In this document: in pieces, positions 7,173 through 10,078 of the stretch
How positions within the stretch are numbered: position 1 is the stretch's first letter
How the letters are laid out: every line of letters starts with the position of its first letter
From: Conidiobolus incongruus B7586
Lineage: Eukaryota > Entomophthoromycota > Entomophthoromycetes > Entomophthorales > Conidiobolaceae
Direction of reading: 5' to 3'
Assembly: GCA_000697335.1 (NCBI GenBank)
Contig: JNEM01006683.1
Span: 1-10,078 of the forward strand
DNA length: 10,078 nucleotides
The notes under the pieces: model-generated
What the model saw: the letters and a program-made list of their open reading frames with translations, nothing else
Databases searched by the model: none
Told to the model about the DNA's origin: nothing
Position numbers and translations under genes: made by a program

Positions 7173-8161
7173 ATGTCGAGACCAGAACATCAAGGACCAC
7201 CTGAAATTGTAAATAAAATTATCATACTATATTCAATTCATATTAACTTACTTACTTTGATTTTTAGGTTTATAACGATATTGAAGCTTCTAAATATACT
7301 TCCAAGTATTTTTATAATTTTTTTATTGTCTAAACTTTTTATTGATAATTTGATAGTACTCGTATTGCTGGGATTCAAGCTGAAATGACTTTAAGAGCTT
7401 TAGAATTGCTCAATTTACCACCTGAAAAGACCTGCTATTTATTAGATATCGGTTGTGGCTCTGGTTTAAGTGGTGAAATTTTGGAAGAGGAAGGCCATAT
7501 TTGGGTTGGTTATGATATTGCTCCAGCTATGTTGGGTATTATCCAATATTTGATTTATTAAATATATCCATTATTTATCTGATTTTTAGATATTGCTGTA
7601 CAAAGAGGAGTTGAAGGTGATTTATTTTTAACTGACGCTGGTCAAGGTATGAACTTCCGTCCTGGTGTATTTGATGGTGCTATCAGTATTTCAGTTCTCC
7701 AATGGCTTTGCAATGCCGATAAAAAGAATCACTATCCCAAAAAACGTCTCAGTACCTTTTTCACAAAATTATTTATGTGTTTATCCCGTGGTTCCAGAGC
7801 TGTATTCCAATTCTACCCCGAAAATGATGATCAAGTTCAGATGATCATGTCTGCTGCCATGCAAGCTGGTTTTACAGGAGGTCTTGTAGTTGATTATCCC
7901 AACAGTAAGAAAGCCAAGAAGTATTATCTCTGTCTCTTCGCTGGTGCTTCAGATCAACCTCTCCCTGCTCCTATTGAAGGTGAAGAAAGACCCAACCAAG
8001 TTGCTTATTCCAATGAGCGTATGAAGCTCAAGTCCAAAAAGAAGCAAAGAACCAGTGTAAAAGAGTGGGTATTACACAAGAAAGATGTCGCTCGTGCCAA
8101 GGGTCTTAAGACTGCAAATGATTCCAAGTATACCGCAAGAAAGAGAAAGCCTCGTTTCTAG
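7173..8161 (+). CDS. BUD23: 18S rRNA (guanine-N7) methyltransferase Bud23, 4 exons
   Basis: SAM-dependent methyltransferase that makes the m7G in the decoding region of 18S rRNA (G1575 in yeast) and is needed for 40S maturation and export; works with the adaptor Trm112. Exons: 7173-7208, 7268-7305, 7357-7535 and 7590-8161. Introns are 59, 51 and 54 nt, all GTA...AG. The joined protein has 274 residues (yeast 275, human 281). Signatures: [12 protein letters not shown] start (1-12); SAM motif [13 protein letters not shown] (53-64); [10 protein letters not shown] (75-84); [27 protein letters not shown]; the QFYPENDDQ and [18 protein letters not shown] blocks; and a basic C-terminal tail ending RKRKPRF, as in orthologues. 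The first ATG fits the family start and has A at -3. The frame running through intron 1 to 7388 is not the real product. No key residue appears missing. Confidence 0.96.
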
Positions 8162-10078
8162 TTCTCTTGTTATATATTTATACATATAGATTTCAATTAT
8201 ACTAATCCACCCCTATCCATAATACATCGTCAATATATGTACAACATCTGACAGTCAAAATTCTCTTTATATTACACGTTTTCAGTTTCCTTTTAATTTA
8301 TATCAACTTTGAGCATTTTTATATTATATTAAGTGATATTCGAATTTAATTAATTCTTGATTCAACTTTTCTGTTGGACTTCGAATTGGGTATTATATAA
8401 AAACTATAGATTATAAATATTCAAATAAACCTAACAACTATATTTTTAATATGACTTTAATTACTAGGTTCATTTACTATTTAATATTAATAAACTTTTA
8501 TAATTCTAATGTATATAACGTTAATATCAATTTTATTTTAATATTTTTTAGCAATACTTTGACATTTTAACATGAATTTTATTATTAATTCACTTTTTCT
8601 TTACTATAAAATTAAATATAGTCACGCTTGTTGATAATATACTGCAATATTTTAATTAGATAATTCATATTACAAAATAAAATACAATGCTCAATTATAT
8701 ATATTTTAATATACTATAAATCACGTATACACACTATTAATAATTTGTGAGTATTCATAGAATTCAAAATATAATTGATTTTATTATTACTATTATACAT
8801 TTGGTTATATGTTTAATCCAAATTTTAAATGGCCAATTATATATTTACTATTACTCTAGTATATAGCAATTGGAGTTATTTTTTTATATTTATTATATAC
8901 TGGTTAGCATATTTTTATTTATATATTTTAGATTTTCTAATTATCATTCTGTGAAATTATCTAACATGTATTTTTGAGTATTAGACGAGGTCAGATTATT
9001 TTAATCTACATTTTGTTATAGTTACTCATTGTATATTTTCGAAAATTCACTGACACTAAATATATTTTATTTGTTCTTTATATATCATTTTTTGAGGGTG
9101 ATTTTATCTATGCTATATTTAAATATTCGTAATATATTACAAATTCGTTTTATCATTCCTCAAAAATTCAACTTTTATTCAAGTTATTGAATCAAATATA
9201 ATCACGTGTTTTACAAGATTCAAAAATTTCATTGCTTAAATTTTAAATCACCATCACCCCTATTTCCCTTAATCTCATTTTTATAATCTTAATTTCAATA
9301 TTTATTGGATTGTTTATCAGAAAAATCTCATATATTCTTATTTAATGCTCAAATATAACTGTGATATTTATTTATTAGTTGGTAAATATTAAGTTAAATT
9401 TTCTATAACTTTGATCAATTGTTTCCAAGTTATTTTTAACACTCTATGTATTCTTTTAAATTATTAAATATATCCAATATACTCACTTATCAAGAAATTT
9501 TGGACTTAATTTCTCTTATTAAATATGAAATTATTAAATTTCACTAAAAATTATATTTTGAATTTGATATAATTCAAAATTGAAATATAGAGTTCCATTA
9601 TATTATAAAAATAAAATGAGCCAATTGTTATGATTTGAATATTTGTATTAATTTTAAATCATTACCATAAATATCATAAATTTTAACAATTTTTATCAAT
9701 AATGATTGTTTAATTATATTAAAAATTTGTTAGATTTTAATTAGAATAATATATTTATTTTTTAGGAATTAATATATTAATTGCTTTTTATTTATATTAC
9801 TTTAGATTATAAGTAATATAACTTTTATATAAATGATTATGAATAAGCATTTAAATATATAATTTAAAAATAAATATAAAATCAATATGATATTTTATTA
9901 TTAATAACTTTTTAGTATATCTTTAATAAACTTTTAATAATTAATAGATGAATTTTTTATTAAACTAAAATTCAATATTTTATCAACTAATTTAACTATT
10001 TTATAAAATTTTTTTATAAGTTTATTATTTGATTATTTAAAATAATTATAATTATATAGGTTATAATTAAGTAAATAT
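8162..10078. other. AT-rich region downstream of BUD23; no gene seen
   Basis: The first few hundred bases should hold the BUD23 3' UTR; the first clear AATAAA is at 8424-8429, rather far (about 265 bp) from the stop. Beyond that the sequence is A/T runs with no frame long enough to call, no tRNA-like fold, no LTR ends and no recognisable repeat array. A C-rich pyrimidine patch near 9250-9285 is the only visible change in composition. The next gene probably lies outside the window. Confidence 0.55.

Noticed and set aside
7173-7388. 71-codon frame taken as a separate small protein
   Set aside because: Only its first 12 codons are real (BUD23 exon 1). The rest reads through intron 1 and then runs out of frame over exon 2 and intron 2.
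8162-10078. Hidden multi-exon gene, tRNA or solo LTR downstream of BUD23
   Set aside because: No coding-like island longer than a few codons, no tRNA-like arms or conserved internal boxes, and no second copy of the TGTCACG LTR end were found.

Overview
The window looks like nuclear DNA of an AT-rich fungus. Evidence: three compact host genes whose proteins read closely like yeast orthologues (a zeta-crystallin-type quinone oxidoreductase, riboflavin enzyme Rib3 and rRNA methyltransferase Bud23), very short GT-AG introns (51-59 nt, all six with GTA donors), extremely AT-rich spacers, and one end of a Ty3/gypsy LTR retrotransposon. A riboflavin-synthesis gene with spliceosomal introns argues against an animal. 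Low GC and short introns suggest an early-diverging lineage (zygomycete-grade or chytrid-grade), but this is inference and the species cannot be named from the sequence alone.

Layout. Positions 1-1576 (minus strand) hold the 5' part of a Ty3/gypsy element: a putative LTR at about 1340-1576, gag at 178-1323 and the start of the protease at 1-177, where the window cuts it. The LTR's outer edge lies about 390 bp upstream of the intronless quinone oxidoreductase gene (1964-2941, plus). A 0.9-kb AT-rich spacer separates it from the convergent RIB3 gene (3866-4668, minus, four exons). A 2.5-kb AT-rich stretch follows (4669-7172), with an (AT)n tract and a few weak protein-like islands that may be gene remains. 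BUD23 (7173-8161, plus, four exons) comes next, then 1.9 kb of AT-rich DNA in which I see no gene.

The genes do not form a pathway. RIB3 makes the four-carbon precursor of riboflavin, BUD23 methylates 18S rRNA during small-subunit maturation, and the oxidoreductase is an NADPH-dependent redox enzyme. They are ordinary neighbours on a eukaryotic chromosome, each with its own promoter. The main annotation gain is exon structure: RIB3 and BUD23 appear only as fragments if open frames are read without splicing, but both rebuild to full-length proteins (212 and 274 residues). I found no convincing new biological system. The less ordinary points are the hydrophobic N-terminal extension on Gag, a perfect hairpin at the expected start of the element's RNA, and possible gene remnants in the 4.8-6.5 kb spacer.
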